This document shows, piece after piece, positions 1 through 8,420 of a stretch of 64,000 nt of DNA (position 1 is its first letter; the number at the start of each line of letters is the position of its first letter). Origin of the DNA: DT-110 sp030148525 (GTDB taxonomy: Bacteria; Bacteroidota; Bacteroidia; Chitinophagales; Saprospiraceae); contig OZ245751.1 of the NCBI GenBank assembly GCA_965227445.1, positions 5,208,001 through 5,272,000 on the forward strand, in the 5' to 3' direction. The notes beneath the pieces were generated by a model. It did no database searches. It was not told the DNA's origin and worked only from the letters and a program-made list of their open reading frames with translations. The position numbers were made by a program, and so were the translations under genes.

Positions 1-3000
1 ACAGTGTAAAGCGTATCACTGGCAAACCATAAATTCAATTTTTGCAAAGCACTTAAGTAGTCCCGGTAAGCCTGCTCTTTTTGTATCTGCACCTGGTTGG
101 CCTGGTTGGCGGTGGCCAGGTATTCAAGTTTTGAACTAGCTTCTGTTTCCAGCCTGATTTGTGCTGCCCGTTCAATATCAGCAAACAATGAATCCAGTTG
201 CTGATAAACCTGATAGGTGTTTTTAGTGGCATACACATCGGCCCAGGCACGGCTCACTTCACGTTTGAGCTCGGCAATGGATAAATCCAGTGCGTTTTTA
301 GCCAGTGCCACCCGCTCTTTTTGGAGCTTGAGTTTAGGACCTATGCCGAATACATTAATGTTTTGTTGCTGCACACCTATTTGCGTGTAAACGCCATCCG
401 AGCCATTACCAACCTCTTCTTTACCCGTAAACACCCTTGTATTTCCAAAGTCCCAGGCCGTTTTTTTCAATACTTCCTGATTTTGGATTTCCAGCCGGGC
501 TGATTGGATTTTCGGATAATTCTCAATGGCTCTTTTCTTAGCTTGCTCCAAGGAAATTTTAGGAAGTGTATCCTCCTTAAGCTGCTGTTGTGCATTAGCA
601 GTATTAGATAAACCAAATAATCCACCACATACTACCAAAACCAAAATCAAATTGGCATTGGGCGCTTTAAGGCTTCTTCTTTTATTTCTTCTTCCTTCCA
701 CAAAAGTGTACAGAATAGGCAGCACCACAAGCGTGAGCAAGGTAGCCGAAAGCATACCGCCAATTACTACGGTAGCTAAAGGCCTTTGTACTTCAGCACC
801 AGCAGAAGCTGAAAAAGCCATTGGTAAGAAACCAAAAATATCGGTTGTGGCTGTTAACATAATAGGTCTGATCCGTTCTTTGGTTCCGGTAAAAATGCGG
901 TCTCTGATATTGGTCACTCCTTCTTCTTTTAAGGAATTGAAGCGATTAACTAATACCAATCCATTTAGGACAGCAACCCCAAAAAGGACGATAAATCCAA
1001 CTCCTGCAGAAATACTAAAAGGCATATCCCGCAACCAAAGGGCAAATACACCACCTATTGCCGCCAGCGGAATGGCCATGTAAATCATGATCGATTGCGA
1101 GAAGGATTTGAGCGCAAAGTAGAGCAGGACAAAAATCAGGAACAGAGCAATAGGTACTACAATAGCCAGTCTGCTTTTTGCCCGCTTCAGATTTTCAAAT
1201 TCTCCTCCATAGGTAAGGTAATACCCTGGTGGCAAGTCCAGTTCAGCATTGAGCTTTTTCTGAATGTCCTCTACAACCGATTCTACATCACGTCCACGGG
1301 TATTGACTCCAATGTATGTTCTTCGAAAAGTGTTTTCCCGGGAAATTTGCATAGGCCCCGGCACATAACTGATTTTGGCCACTTCCTTGATGGGAATTTG
1401 GGTGCCATCGGGTAAGTCGATGTACAGGTTACGCACATCATCAATGCTCTGACGGTGTGCTTCGTCAAAACGGATGACCATATCAAAGCGTTTTTCCCCT
1501 TCAAAGATTACTCCGGCCACGCCACCGGCAAAAGCCGAACTCACATATTCGTTCAGTTTTTGAATGTCAAGACCGTACTGCGCAATTTTTTTGCGATTAT
1601 AACGCACGGTCATTTGAGGTAGGCCTGAGGTACGCTCCGGACTTACATCACCTACACCAGGAATGGTCTGGATCAACTCCGCCATTTTATCTTTCTTCTG
1701 TGCCAGCACTTCCAGGTCTTCACCAAATAATTTGACGGCTACATCCTCACGTACCCCTGTTAAGAGTTCGTTGAAACGCAATTCTACCGGTTGGCTGAAT
1801 ACCAGATTTACTCCGGTAAGGTGCTTGTTGAGCAGCGCTTTTATTTTCATTATCAATTCTTCCTTAGAATCTGCTGAAACCCACTTATCTATATCTTTTT
1901 CCAGAACGATAAACATATCTGCTATGTCCATAGGCATTGGATCAGTGGGAATATCAGCTACTCCGATACGGGCTACGGCTGTTTTTACTTCAGGAAAATT
2001 TTTTAAAAGCAGGGTTTCTATTTTTTCAGAGACTTCGATGGATTCGCTCAAAGCGCTTCCGGGTCTGATCAAAGCCTGCATGGCAATATCCCCCTCATCA
2101 AGCTGAGGTACAAACTCTCCGCCCATGCGGGAAAAAGTATATCCGGCCAAACCGAGCAATACTATCGCTACAATGACTACTAAGGTTCTAAAGCGTAAAG
2201 CACCTTTTAATAGCGGAAGGTAAATCCGCTGCAAGCCACCGATAATTTTATCACTTACTTTCTCCAATCCTCTCTCAAATTTCCCAAACCAGTTCTTTTT
2301 ATTTTGAACAGGCTTCATAAAGAGAGCCGACATCATTGGAACATAGGTTAAGCACAGTATGATGGCCCCTATCATAGCAAATCCGAAGGTATAGGCCATC
2401 GGTTGAAACATTTTACCTTCCACACCTGTGAGGAACAGAATTGGAGCAAAAACGATAAGGATAATGATCTGACCAAAAAATGCAGAGCTCATCATAGTGC
2501 TGCCTGCATCATAGGCCACTTCATCCATTACGCCTTGATTGAGTTTTATTTTACCCGATCTTATGCGTTTTTGTATTTCGTATACTGTGCCTTCAATAAT
2601 AATCACAGCCCCATCAATGATGATCCCGAAATCAATTGCACCGAGGCTCATCAGGTTGGCCCATACGCCAAATTGCTTCATCAGAATGAAAGCAAAAAGT
2701 AGAGAAAGCGGAATGGTGGTTGCCGTGATGATACCGCCCCGCAAACTACCAAGGAGGAGAACTAATGCGAAAATCACAATTAAGGCACCTTCCAGGAGGT
2801 TGGTTTTTACGGTGCTGGTCGTACGGCTAATCAAGTCACTACGATCCAGAAAGGGTTTTATTTCAAGTCCTTCCGGTAGTGATTGCTGCACCTTTTTCAT
2901 CCGCTCTTTCACATTAGCAATCACCTTATTAGGATTAGAGCCTTTGAGCATCAGCACCATACCACCTACTGCTTCATGACCGTCTTTTGTAAAGGCTCCA

Positions 3001-3830
3001 TAACGCACCTGGTTGCCAAAGTGTACTTTTTCAGCTACATCACCAATGGTAATCGGAACTCCGTTTTCATTTCTGATGACAATCTCACGAATATCATTCA
3101 GAGAGCGCACCAGTCCTTCACCCCGGATGAAATTGGCCATATTCTTTTTTTCGATATAAGCACCTCCAGTATTAACGTTGTTGCGTTTGAGTGCCAGAAA
3201 AACTTCAGAGATGGAAACATCAATGGCATTTAATTTCTCGGGGTTGATGGCGATTTCGTACTGTTTTATTTTCCCTCCAAAGGCATTTACGCCAACAACA
3301 CCATCAACCAAGGTCATTTGACGAGCCACAATCCAGTCTTGAATGGTACGCAACTCCGTTGATGAATATAATGTATCGTAACCAGGTTTGGGGCTAATGG
3401 TGTATTGGTAGATTTCTCCCAGACCTGTAGTGATAGGCCCCATGGAAGGACTTCCAAATTTATCCGGGATGGTGTTTTTGACTTCAATGAGTTTTTCTTG
3501 TACCAATTGCCGGGGCAGGTAGATACCCATGTTATCTTCAAAAACGATGGTTACTACAGACAGCCCAAAACGGGAGACAGACCGTATCTCTTTCACACCA
3601 GGCAAATTACCCATAGCACGTTCCACTGGATAAGTTACAAACTGCTCGATGTCTTCGGTAGCCAGGTTTTGGCTTACGGTCATCACCTGCACCTGGTTAT
3701 TAGTGATATCTGGAACTGACCCGAGATTAACTGTTTTCATGGAGTAGATACCTACTCCTATAAGGGCAAACGTAAGCAAGCCCACGATAAATTTGTTCTT
3801 TATCGAGAACGATATTATTTGATTGATCAT
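1..3830 (-). CDS. CzcA/CusA heavy-metal RND efflux pump fused to a TolC-like domain (3' end outside window)
   Basis: The minus-strand frame is open from an ATG at 3830 to base 1 with no stop, about 1276 residues, so the C-terminus lies outside the window. The N-terminus has the first RND transmembrane segment followed by a periplasmic start with VPDITNNQVQV, typical of CusA/CzcA heavy-metal efflux pumps that export cations by proton antiport. The RND part ends near residue 1040. The same frame then continues through a second hydrophobic, signal-like segment (about LVLVVCGGLFGLSNTANAQQ) into a TolC-like coiled-coil domain (SLEQAKKRAIENYPKIQSA, later AIAEL/LEYLATANQANQ regions). RND-TolC fusion is known in Bacteroidota heavy-metal pumps. 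The substrate (Cu/Ag versus Co/Zn/Cd) cannot be read safely. It is probably transcribed with the His-rich gene upstream at 3933-4406. Confidence 0.9.
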   Translation of the reverse strand, partial: MINQIISFSIKNKFIVGLLTFALIGVGIYSMKTVNLGSVPDITNNQVQVMTVSQNLATEDIEQFVTYPVERAMGNLPGVKEIRSVSRFGLSVVTIVFEDNMGIYLPRQLVQEKLIEVKNTIPDKFGSPSMGPITTGLGEIYQYTISPKPGYDTLYSSTELRTIQDWIVARQMTLVDGVVGVNAFGGKIKQYEIAINPEKLNAIDVSISEVFLALKRNNVNTGGAYIEKKNMANFIRGEGLVRSLNDIREIVIRNENGVPITIGDVAEKVHFGNQVRYGAFTKDGHEAVGGMVLMLKGSNPNKVIANVKERMKKVQQSLPEGLEIKPFLDRSDLISRTTSTVKTNLLEGALIVIFALVLLLGSLRGGIITATTIPLSLLFAFILMKQFGVWANLMSLGAIDFGIIIDGAVIIIEGTVYEIQKRIRSGKIKLNQGVMDEVAYDAGSTMMSSAFFGQIIILIVFAPILFLTGVEGKMFQPMAYTFGFAMIGAIILCLTYVPMMSALFMKPVQNKKNWFGKFERGLEKVSDKIIGGLQRIYLPLLKGALRFRTLVVIVAIVLLGLAGYTFSRMGGEFVPQLDEGDIAMQALIRPGSALSESIEVSEKIETLLLKNFPEVKTAVARIGVADIPTDPMPMDIADMFIVLEKDIDKWVSADSKEELIMKIKALLNKHLTGVNLVFSQPVELRFNELLTGVREDVAVKLFGEDLEVLAQKKDKMAELIQTIPGVGDVSPERTSGLPQMTVRYNRKKIAQYGLDIQKLNEYVSSAFAGGVAGVIFEGEKRFDMVIRFDEAHRQSIDDVRNLYIDLPDGTQIPIKEVAKISYVPGPMQISRENTFRRTYIGVNTRGRDVESVVEDIQKKLNAELDLPPGYYLTYGGEFENLKRAKSRLAIVVPIALFLIFVLLYFALKSFSQSIMIYMAIPLAAIGGVFALWLRDMPFSISAGVGFIVLFGVAVLNGLVLVNRFNSLKEEGVTNIRDRIFTGTKERIRPIMLTATTDIFGFLPMAFSASAGAEVQRPLATVVIGGMLSATLLTLVVLPILYTFVEGRRNKRRSLKAPNANLILVLVVCGGLFGLSNTANAQQQLKEDTLPKISLEQAKKRAIENYPKIQSARLEIQNQEVLKKTAWDFGNTRVFTGKEEVGNGSDGVYTQIGVQQQNINVFGIGPKLKLQKERVALAKNALDLSIAELKREVSRAWADVYATKNTYQVYQQLDSLFADIERAAQIRLETEASSKLEYLATANQANQVQIQKEQAYRDYLSALQKLNLWFASDTLYT

Positions 3831-3932
3831 AATGAATTATTTTCTTGTTAAATGAACACAGCAACACCTCTTCGGATAATCCGAAAAGGGAGCATGGATT
3901 GATGAACCGATTAATTAATCAGGTACAATATT

Positions 3933-4406
3933 TTAACAAGAAAAATAGGGAGGACCTCGAGACGGAGAGTTGTCTAAAGGTGGAGACTGATATATTGCAA
4001 CATCTTCTCCGATATATTCTGATAAAGTATCAGATTGTTCCGGGAACTGAAAAAGGGTGAAAAGGACAGCCAGCAGTTTGGCTTTGGTAAGCTCTTTAAG
4101 GTTGTCATTTCCATTGACCGGAATATAATGATCAACATTACATTCATTTGACGGATGTTCTGTTTCGCTTAGAATGCAAAGAATTAAATCATAAACACCT
4201 GCATCAAAGTAGTTTTCATGCAAAATATGCTCATGATTCGGATTTTTTTCTTCTCCCGGTTGGTGTTGGTGATGTTTGTGATGATGGTGAGATGTTTGGT
4301 ATTCTCCTGAAATCAATTCCTGACAATGCGGAACCAAAGTGTGCGCAAACCCAAGCGAATAGGTCAGCAACACAGAAACCGATATGATTGATTTAATGAT
4401 TTTCAT
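3933..4406 (-). CDS. Small secreted His-rich protein, metal-efflux associated
   Basis: 157 residues from the ATG at 4406. This start is chosen over the upstream in-frame ATG at 4454 because it gives a clean signal peptide (MKIIKSIISVSVLLTYSLGFAH). The mature part has a histidine cluster (HHHHKHHQHQ) and further His/Cys residues (HEHILHENY, CILSE, NECNVDHY), which suggests periplasmic metal binding or buffering. It lies 102 bp upstream of the CzcA-like pump on the same strand. Similar short His-rich proteins often precede CusA genes in Bacteroidota, but I do not recognise a named family. The metal-binding role is inference. Confidence 0.7.
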   Translation of the reverse strand: MKIIKSIISVSVLLTYSLGFAHTLVPHCQELISGEYQTSHHHHKHHQHQPGEEKNPNHEHILHENYFDAGVYDLILCILSETEHPSNECNVDHYIPVNGNDNLKELTKAKLLAVLFTLFQFPEQSDTLSEYIGEDVAIYQSPPLDNSPSRGPPYFSC

Positions 4407-4705
4407 CCTTTGCAAAGATGTAAAATTCTTGGAAGAGCGCATGAGAAATTGCACTCTTTCCGCAAACTTTGGCTTGCAGGGTTGAGTCCTCGGGGTTTGC
4501 GGGATGTGTGCAATGCGCGCTGGCAGAAATTTTCAAAAATGCGAAGCGGGGGCTTTTTATTTTTTCTCTCTTGTCAGTCACTTCAGTCTTTGTCCGGTTG
4601 CACTGTTGGTCAAATTGAGTCAGTCCTGTCGTTAAGTCGGTCTGTACTAAGGTATGTCTGTCGTTACTCGTCATTGTCAATGTGTCCGTTGTCTTTTTTG
4701 CATGT
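4407..4705. other. Gene-poor stretch between pump operon and mercury cassette
   Basis: About 300 bp with no convincing gene. A 95-codon minus-strand frame (4393-4680) overlaps the start of the His-rich gene and has no recognisable features. The sequence is rich in short GAC/ACA-type words and looks like a non-coding cassette flank. Confidence 0.4.
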
Positions 4706-4773
4706 GCCCCAACGATTAGTATATGCGTAGTGCGACCGTTAAGGGAGCATTATCGCATATACATTGTTAGCGG
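4706..4773 (-). other. attC-like imperfect inverted repeat at 3' end of mercury cassette
   Basis: Read on the minus strand, just after the stop of the GDCCVxC gene, this is CGCTAAC, then AAT, then GTATATGCG, a 26-nt loop, CGCATATAC, TAATC, and GTTGGGG. Perfect 9-bp arms (4719-4727 and 4754-4762) sit inside outer AAC/GTT boxes, with a small unpaired bulge. That is the general architecture of an integron attC site (R'' L'' L' R'). The outer boxes do not fully match the RYYYAAC/GTTRRRY consensus, so this is a candidate only. Its position 3' of the genes is right for a cassette. Confidence 0.45.
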
Positions 4774-4792
4774 TTCGGGCTTTATTTTTCGG

Positions 4793-4999
4793 TCAGCAAC
4801 ATTTCTTGTCTTGTTGAATTGGCGGACATTTCTCGTCCCCATAACTGCAATAAACACAGCAGTCGCCTTGTTGTGGTTTCAATACGGTCTTACAGTTTTC
4901 GCACTCGTAAAAATATTGACAAGCGTCTGTCGGCATTGTTTCTTCCTTTTTGTGTCTGCAGTTGGGGCAAGTGATTGTTGATTGCAATGTTATTTCCAT
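4793..4999 (-). CDS. GDCCVxC-domain small protein of mercury cluster
   Basis: 68 residues. Two CxxC pairs (CPNC near residue 11, CENC near residue 33) are followed by the diagnostic GDCCVYCSYGDEKCPPIQ block and a CC C-terminus. This is the GDCCVxC (seleno)protein family, which is seen beside mer genes in Bacteroidota and elsewhere; some members have selenocysteine at one of these positions, this one has cysteine. A role in mercury or metal handling follows from family context; biochemistry is not established to my knowledge. Its ATG is 1 bp past the merTP stop, so the two are translated from one message. Confidence 0.85.
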   Translation of the reverse strand: MEITLQSTITCPNCRHKKEETMPTDACQYFYECENCKTVLKPQQGDCCVYCSYGDEKCPPIQQDKKCC

Positions 5000-5000
5000 T

Positions 5001-5600
5001 TTATTTTTCCTTTTTGTCTATTACTGAATATCCTGTTCCGTTAATCGCTGTTTCGATTTCGGCTATGTTCGTTTTTGAGTTGTCAAATTCTACGATTGCG
5101 TTTCCATTTTCGTATGAAGCAGTTGATTTGATTATTCCCGAAAGTTTGTTCACTTCGTGGTTTACGTGTTCTTCGCATCCTGCACAAGTCATTCCGCTGA
5201 TTGTAAACTCAACGGTCTGAACATTTGATTTGTCAACTACAATTACTTGTTTTTCTGTGTTGGGGTAAAAAATATGAGCATAATATGGAAAGGCAAGCAT
5301 TACAATTGCAAATGCTGTTACAATTCCTAAAAACATTTTGGATTGAATGAATTTTGGCTTTTCGTCCGTTTCACAATCACAGTCTATTTCCTTTTTCGGT
5401 TTTAGTTTTTGATACCAAGCAAAGCCAAGTACCAAAATTGTCAGACCGATAAAATAGGGGCGGAAAGGTTCAAGCCAAGAGAAAGATGAAGCAAGTCCAC
5501 TTGTTCCTGCAATAAGTGCCAAAACTGGCGTAATACAGCATAGAGAAGCAGCGAATGCCGTTAAAAGTCCTGCTCCAATTAGGTTATTGTCCTTTTTCAT
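5001..5600 (-). CDS. merTP: MerTP fusion: mercuric ion transport protein with periplasmic MerP-like domain
   Basis: 199 residues. The N-terminal MerT part has membrane segments and the vicinal Cys pair of TM1 (C21-C22 in AASLCCITPVLAL), a cytoplasmic-loop DCDC pair (C74, C76) and a further membrane helix (about residues 88-108). A C-terminal HMA/MerP domain has the GMTCAGC metal-binding motif (C139, C142). In mer systems MerP passes Hg(II) to MerT, which carries it into the cytoplasm for reduction. No merA reductase is visible in this window. The start overlaps the arsR stop by 4 bp (ATGA), giving translational coupling. Confidence 0.93.
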   Translation of the reverse strand: MKKDNNLIGAGLLTAFAASLCCITPVLALIAGTSGLASSFSWLEPFRPYFIGLTILVLGFAWYQKLKPKKEIDCDCETDEKPKFIQSKMFLGIVTAFAIVMLAFPYYAHIFYPNTEKQVIVVDKSNVQTVEFTISGMTCAGCEEHVNHEVNKLSGIIKSTASYENGNAIVEFDNSKTNIAEIETAINGTGYSVIDKKEK

Positions 5601-5971
5601 ATTGTCTCCAAAATTTTGTTTTCGTCAAGAATTATGAAAAACGGTTCAAGCAGGTTTTTGTATTCGTTTGTCAGCGAGTAGAAAATGGTCTGTGCTTGCC
5701 TTTCTGTTTCAATTAGTTTTCTGTCTTTAAGTTTTCTCAAGTGTTGAGAGATTGCCGAAATGGTCATTCCAAGAATGTCGCTTAAATCGCAAACACAAAG
5801 TTGTTTCTCTTCATAAAGCAGGAACAGGATTTTCAGTCTGACGTTGTTACCCGCCAATTCAAGTCCGTTCGATAAGTAGTCAAACGAGCCGTTGAGTTCT
5901 AAAACTCGGTCTTTACAACGGTTGATTTGCTTAATGTCCGCTTGTTGTCTTATGCAAGAATTGTTTTCCAT
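5597..5971 (-). CDS. ArsR/SmtB-family metalloregulator of mercury operon
   Basis: 124 residues from the ATG at 5971. An upstream start at 5989 would fall inside the putative operator, so the shorter form is preferred. It has a winged-helix fold with CVCDLSDILGMTISAISQHLRKLK: the CxC pair in the recognition region is the classic thiol ligand site of ArsR/CadC-type repressors, followed by the helix-turn-helix. It is first gene of the arsR-merTP-GDCCVxC operon and presumably represses it until Hg or another thiophilic metal binds. It is not MerR, the usual proteobacterial regulator; ArsR-type control of mer is known in other phyla. Confidence 0.88.
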   Translation of the reverse strand: MENNSCIRQQADIKQINRCKDRVLELNGSFDYLSNGLELAGNNVRLKILFLLYEEKQLCVCDLSDILGMTISAISQHLRKLKDRKLIETERQAQTIFYSLTNEYKNLLEPFFIILDENKILETI

Positions 5972-5988
5972 AACCACGATTATAGTCA

Positions 5989-6008
5989 ATTTGATTATTT
6001 AAGCAAAT
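5989..6008. promoter_or_regulatory. Putative ArsR operator
   Basis: Imperfect palindrome ATTTGATTA-TT-TAAGCAAAT (8 of 9 positions pair, 2-bp centre), 17 bp upstream of the arsR start. Size and symmetry resemble ArsR/SmtB operators. Function is inferred from position. Confidence 0.5.
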
Positions 6009-6072
6009 ACTAAAATACAATGTTCCAAAAATAACCCAATTGGTTTCTCGGGTCGTTTTTTGCCTGACCGCT

Positions 6073-6108
6073 AACATTTAGTCCAACATTTAGTCCAACA
6101 TTTAGTCC
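6073..6108. repeat. Three direct copies of a 12-bp element-end sequence
   Basis: AACATTTAGTCC occurs at 6073-6084, 6085-6096 and 6097-6108. The third copy is the first 12 bp of IS copy 1; the other two lie outside it, against the end of the mercury cassette (CCGCTAAC). Confidence 0.9.
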
Positions 6109-6378
6109 GGTAAACCCAGGTCGAGCAAAGCGAGTCTTGGGATTACCGGACTGTTGGACGGAGCCGCCCGGCTTTCGATGCACTTATGGGCAAAGTATCC
6201 CTAAATCTATTTCCCAAAATTCTGCTGTTGCAGCTTCCCGGCCGCCTGATTTGATTATCATTTTAAAAATACGACTATTCGAGCGACCAACCAAAGAGCC
6301 CAATTGATAAGGATGGTGGCTTTTTATGGATTTACTCAATAGCCTGCCCTTCCCATAACTCACCACAGGAGTATTGGG

Positions 6379-7587
6379 TCAAGAATGATTAACTACAACT
6401 ACGGTCCGGCATTTTTCTTTAAGAGGCGGAGCTCTGGATGGGAGGAGTATAAGGATGGTGTGCATCCTCCCTATCTCACAGCAAGGGCATCTTGTGGGGT
6501 CGATACCTGTGAGTCGATAAAATCGCTCCTGCCAGGTACTGGGCGTCAGCTTTGGTTGAACCGGCTGCCCCAGTGCACCGCGGCATCTCGCAAGTCGCTT
6601 GGTCTTATCCCGATTAGCAAAAAGGCCATAGTATCGCACCTTACTGAACCTTGCGGGAAGGATGTGTTGTAAAAAGCGACGAATGAACTCCTCCCAGCTT
6701 AAAGACATCACCTTTGATCGATTCTCATCCGCATAGTCTCGCCAGCGGAAGGCTACACGTTGCCTGGTTTTATCAATACCTACAATGCGATCATTACTGA
6801 TGGCGATGCGTTTGACATAACGCCCCAGGTAACCAAGCAACTTTTCCGGACCAGCAAATGGTTCTTTTGCATAAACAACCCAGTTCTTTTTGTACAGGGT
6901 GTAAAGCAAGCCATTCATCTGATGATAGTCACTCCACTGAGCGCACAAGCCTTCCAACCTTAAAGCACTTCGTTTATGAGCCTGTCGTAAAAAGCCAATG
7001 TACTTGGCACGAAATAAGGCCGATAAGGCTTTAACCGGGACTAAGTAATTCTTCCTTGAATTAATCCATTTACCACGGGCAGTTAAGCCTCCGGCGGGTA
7101 CCAGGCAGTGGATATGGGGGTGGTAATGAAGGTTTTGGCCCCAGGTATGTAGAACCGCTATCATTCCACCATTGGCACCTAAATATTTCTTATCTCCAAG
7201 AAGCTCATTCAAGGATTCCCAGGCAGACTTAAAGAGTTGGCCATACAATAAACGTTCATTGTACCGAAGGATATCATGCAGCTGCGAGGGAAGGGTGAAT
7301 ACAAAATGAAAATACTTGACCGGTAAAAGCTCCGATTGTCGTTTTTCTATCCACTCTTCGCGGGCCATGGACTGGCATTTTGGGCAATGCCCGTTACGGC
7401 AACTATTGTAGCTGATTCGTACATGACCACATTCGTCACACGCATCCACGTGACCACCCAGAGCTGAGGTACGGCATTGTTGGATATCCCGGATAACCTT
7501 TCTTTGTCTGGCAGACAGGTTGTGTTTGGCAGCATAAGTAAGAGCACCCAGGCTCAAGACCTCTGCTACCTCGTATTTCGGCTTCAC
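6379..7587 (-). CDS. IS91-family Y2 HUH transposase, copy 1
   Basis: 402 residues. The N-terminal zinc-binding region has C50, C53, C63, H67, C68 and C71. The HUH metal motif is H158-I-H160 in YHPHIHCLV. The paired catalytic tyrosines are Y253 and Y257 in GYLGRYVKR. These enzymes nick one strand at the element's 3' end and transpose by rolling-circle replication. It is translated 5 bp after the recombinase stop. This copy has Tyr229 where the other three have Asn, and Val rather than Asp near the C-terminus. All catalytic residues are intact. Confidence 0.95.
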   Translation of the reverse strand: MKPKYEVAEVLSLGALTYAAKHNLSARQRKVIRDIQQCRTSALGGHVDACDECGHVRISYNSCRNGHCPKCQSMAREEWIEKRQSELLPVKYFHFVFTLPSQLHDILRYNERLLYGQLFKSAWESLNELLGDKKYLGANGGMIAVLHTWGQNLHYHPHIHCLVPAGGLTARGKWINSRKNYLVPVKALSALFRAKYIGFLRQAHKRSALRLEGLCAQWSDYHQMNGLLYTLYKKNWVVYAKEPFAGPEKLLGYLGRYVKRIAISNDRIVGIDKTRQRVAFRWRDYADENRSKVMSLSWEEFIRRFLQHILPARFSKVRYYGLFANRDKTKRLARCRGALGQPVQPKLTPSTWQERFYRLTGIDPTRCPCCEIGRMHTILILLPSRAPPLKEKCRTVVVVNHS

Positions 7588-7592
7588 GATCT

Positions 7593-8420
7593 TTACTGGC
7601 TAAGCAAATCCGGAACTTTATCAAAACCCGTGCTCTGTACGTGTAGATACCGGGCCGTGGTAGACAGATGAGCGTGACCGAGCATCTGCTTAATCACCAT
7701 GCTATCCACACCGGCTTCCAATAAGTGTGTCGCAAAACAATGACGCAATACGTGGACACCAACCTGGCGTTTGATTCCTGCTCGCTGTCTTGATCTATGG
7801 AATACTTTTTGAACGGTACTTGCACTGATATGCTGACCTGCCACCATACCTTCAAACAGGTATTTTTGGGGACGGTAGCACTTCCAATATGCCCGGAGTT
7901 GCTCTAGCATCCGGACCGTTAGTCTGGTATAACGGTCTTTCTTACCCTTACCCCGACGTACACGTACTACCATTCGCTCAGAATCAATATCCGATGGTTG
8001 TAGGCAGATCAGCTCGCCCATTCTCAGGCCAGAAGTGTACAAAAGACTCAATATCGCTCTGTGTTTTTGATTGCGAGTCAACTCTAACAAGCGATGTACT
8101 TCCTGTAAAGACAGGATCTCTGGCAATTCTTTGGGCCGCTTTGGTCGGGGTAGCAAGGTCGTGTTCCATTCCCGTCCTAATATCTGCTTCCATAGAAGCT
8201 TGATGCCGCTATGCGCACCGCTAATGCTGCCATAGCTGTAGCCACGCTTTTGGGTAATGTAGTTCATGTACGCAGCTACTTCTTCTTCACTCAATTGGCT
8301 TGGACATTTGCCATAATAGCGCCCCAACATGGATACAGCCGTAACGTACGATTTTATGCTCGAAGCACTGTAGTTCTTACGTTCCATCCAACTGATCATC
8401 TTCTTTCGTAATGGTGTCAT
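7593..8420 (-). CDS. Tyrosine recombinase (XerC/D-like) of IS91-like element, copy 1
   Basis: 275 residues. An N-terminal SAM-like core-binding domain (1-95) is followed by a complete catalytic domain: R133 (TSGLRMGEL), the RGKGKKDR beta-hairpin Lys, H223-x-x-R226 (HVLRHCFATHL), H249 and nucleophile Y258 (ARYLHV). It is first in the two-gene operon. IS91-like elements of Bacteroidota commonly carry such an integrase; its role in transposition or in resolving replication products is unproven. Confidence 0.93.
   Translation of the reverse strand: MTPLRKKMISWMERKNYSASSIKSYVTAVSMLGRYYGKCPSQLSEEEVAAYMNYITQKRGYSYGSISGAHSGIKLLWKQILGREWNTTLLPRPKRPKELPEILSLQEVHRLLELTRNQKHRAILSLLYTSGLRMGELICLQPSDIDSERMVVRVRRGKGKKDRYTRLTVRMLEQLRAYWKCYRPQKYLFEGMVAGQHISASTVQKVFHRSRQRAGIKRQVGVHVLRHCFATHLLEAGVDSMVIKQMLGHAHLSTTARYLHVQSTGFDKVPDLLSQ

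Noticed and set aside
3870..3895. TTCGGATAATCCGAA palindrome upstream of the CzcA-like gene as terminator or operator
   Set aside because: Short stem without T-run and no partner sites; too weak to call.
4393..4680. 95-codon minus-strand frame between the cassette and the His-rich gene
   Set aside because: Overlaps the start of a better-supported gene; composition looks like non-coding cassette flank.
6184..6366. 60-codon frame downstream of the transposase in every IS copy
   Set aside because: Lies in the terminal region of the element; no recognisable motif and more likely part of the ori structure.
7889..8203. 104-codon plus-strand frame in each IS copy
   Set aside because: Antisense to the recombinase catalytic domain.
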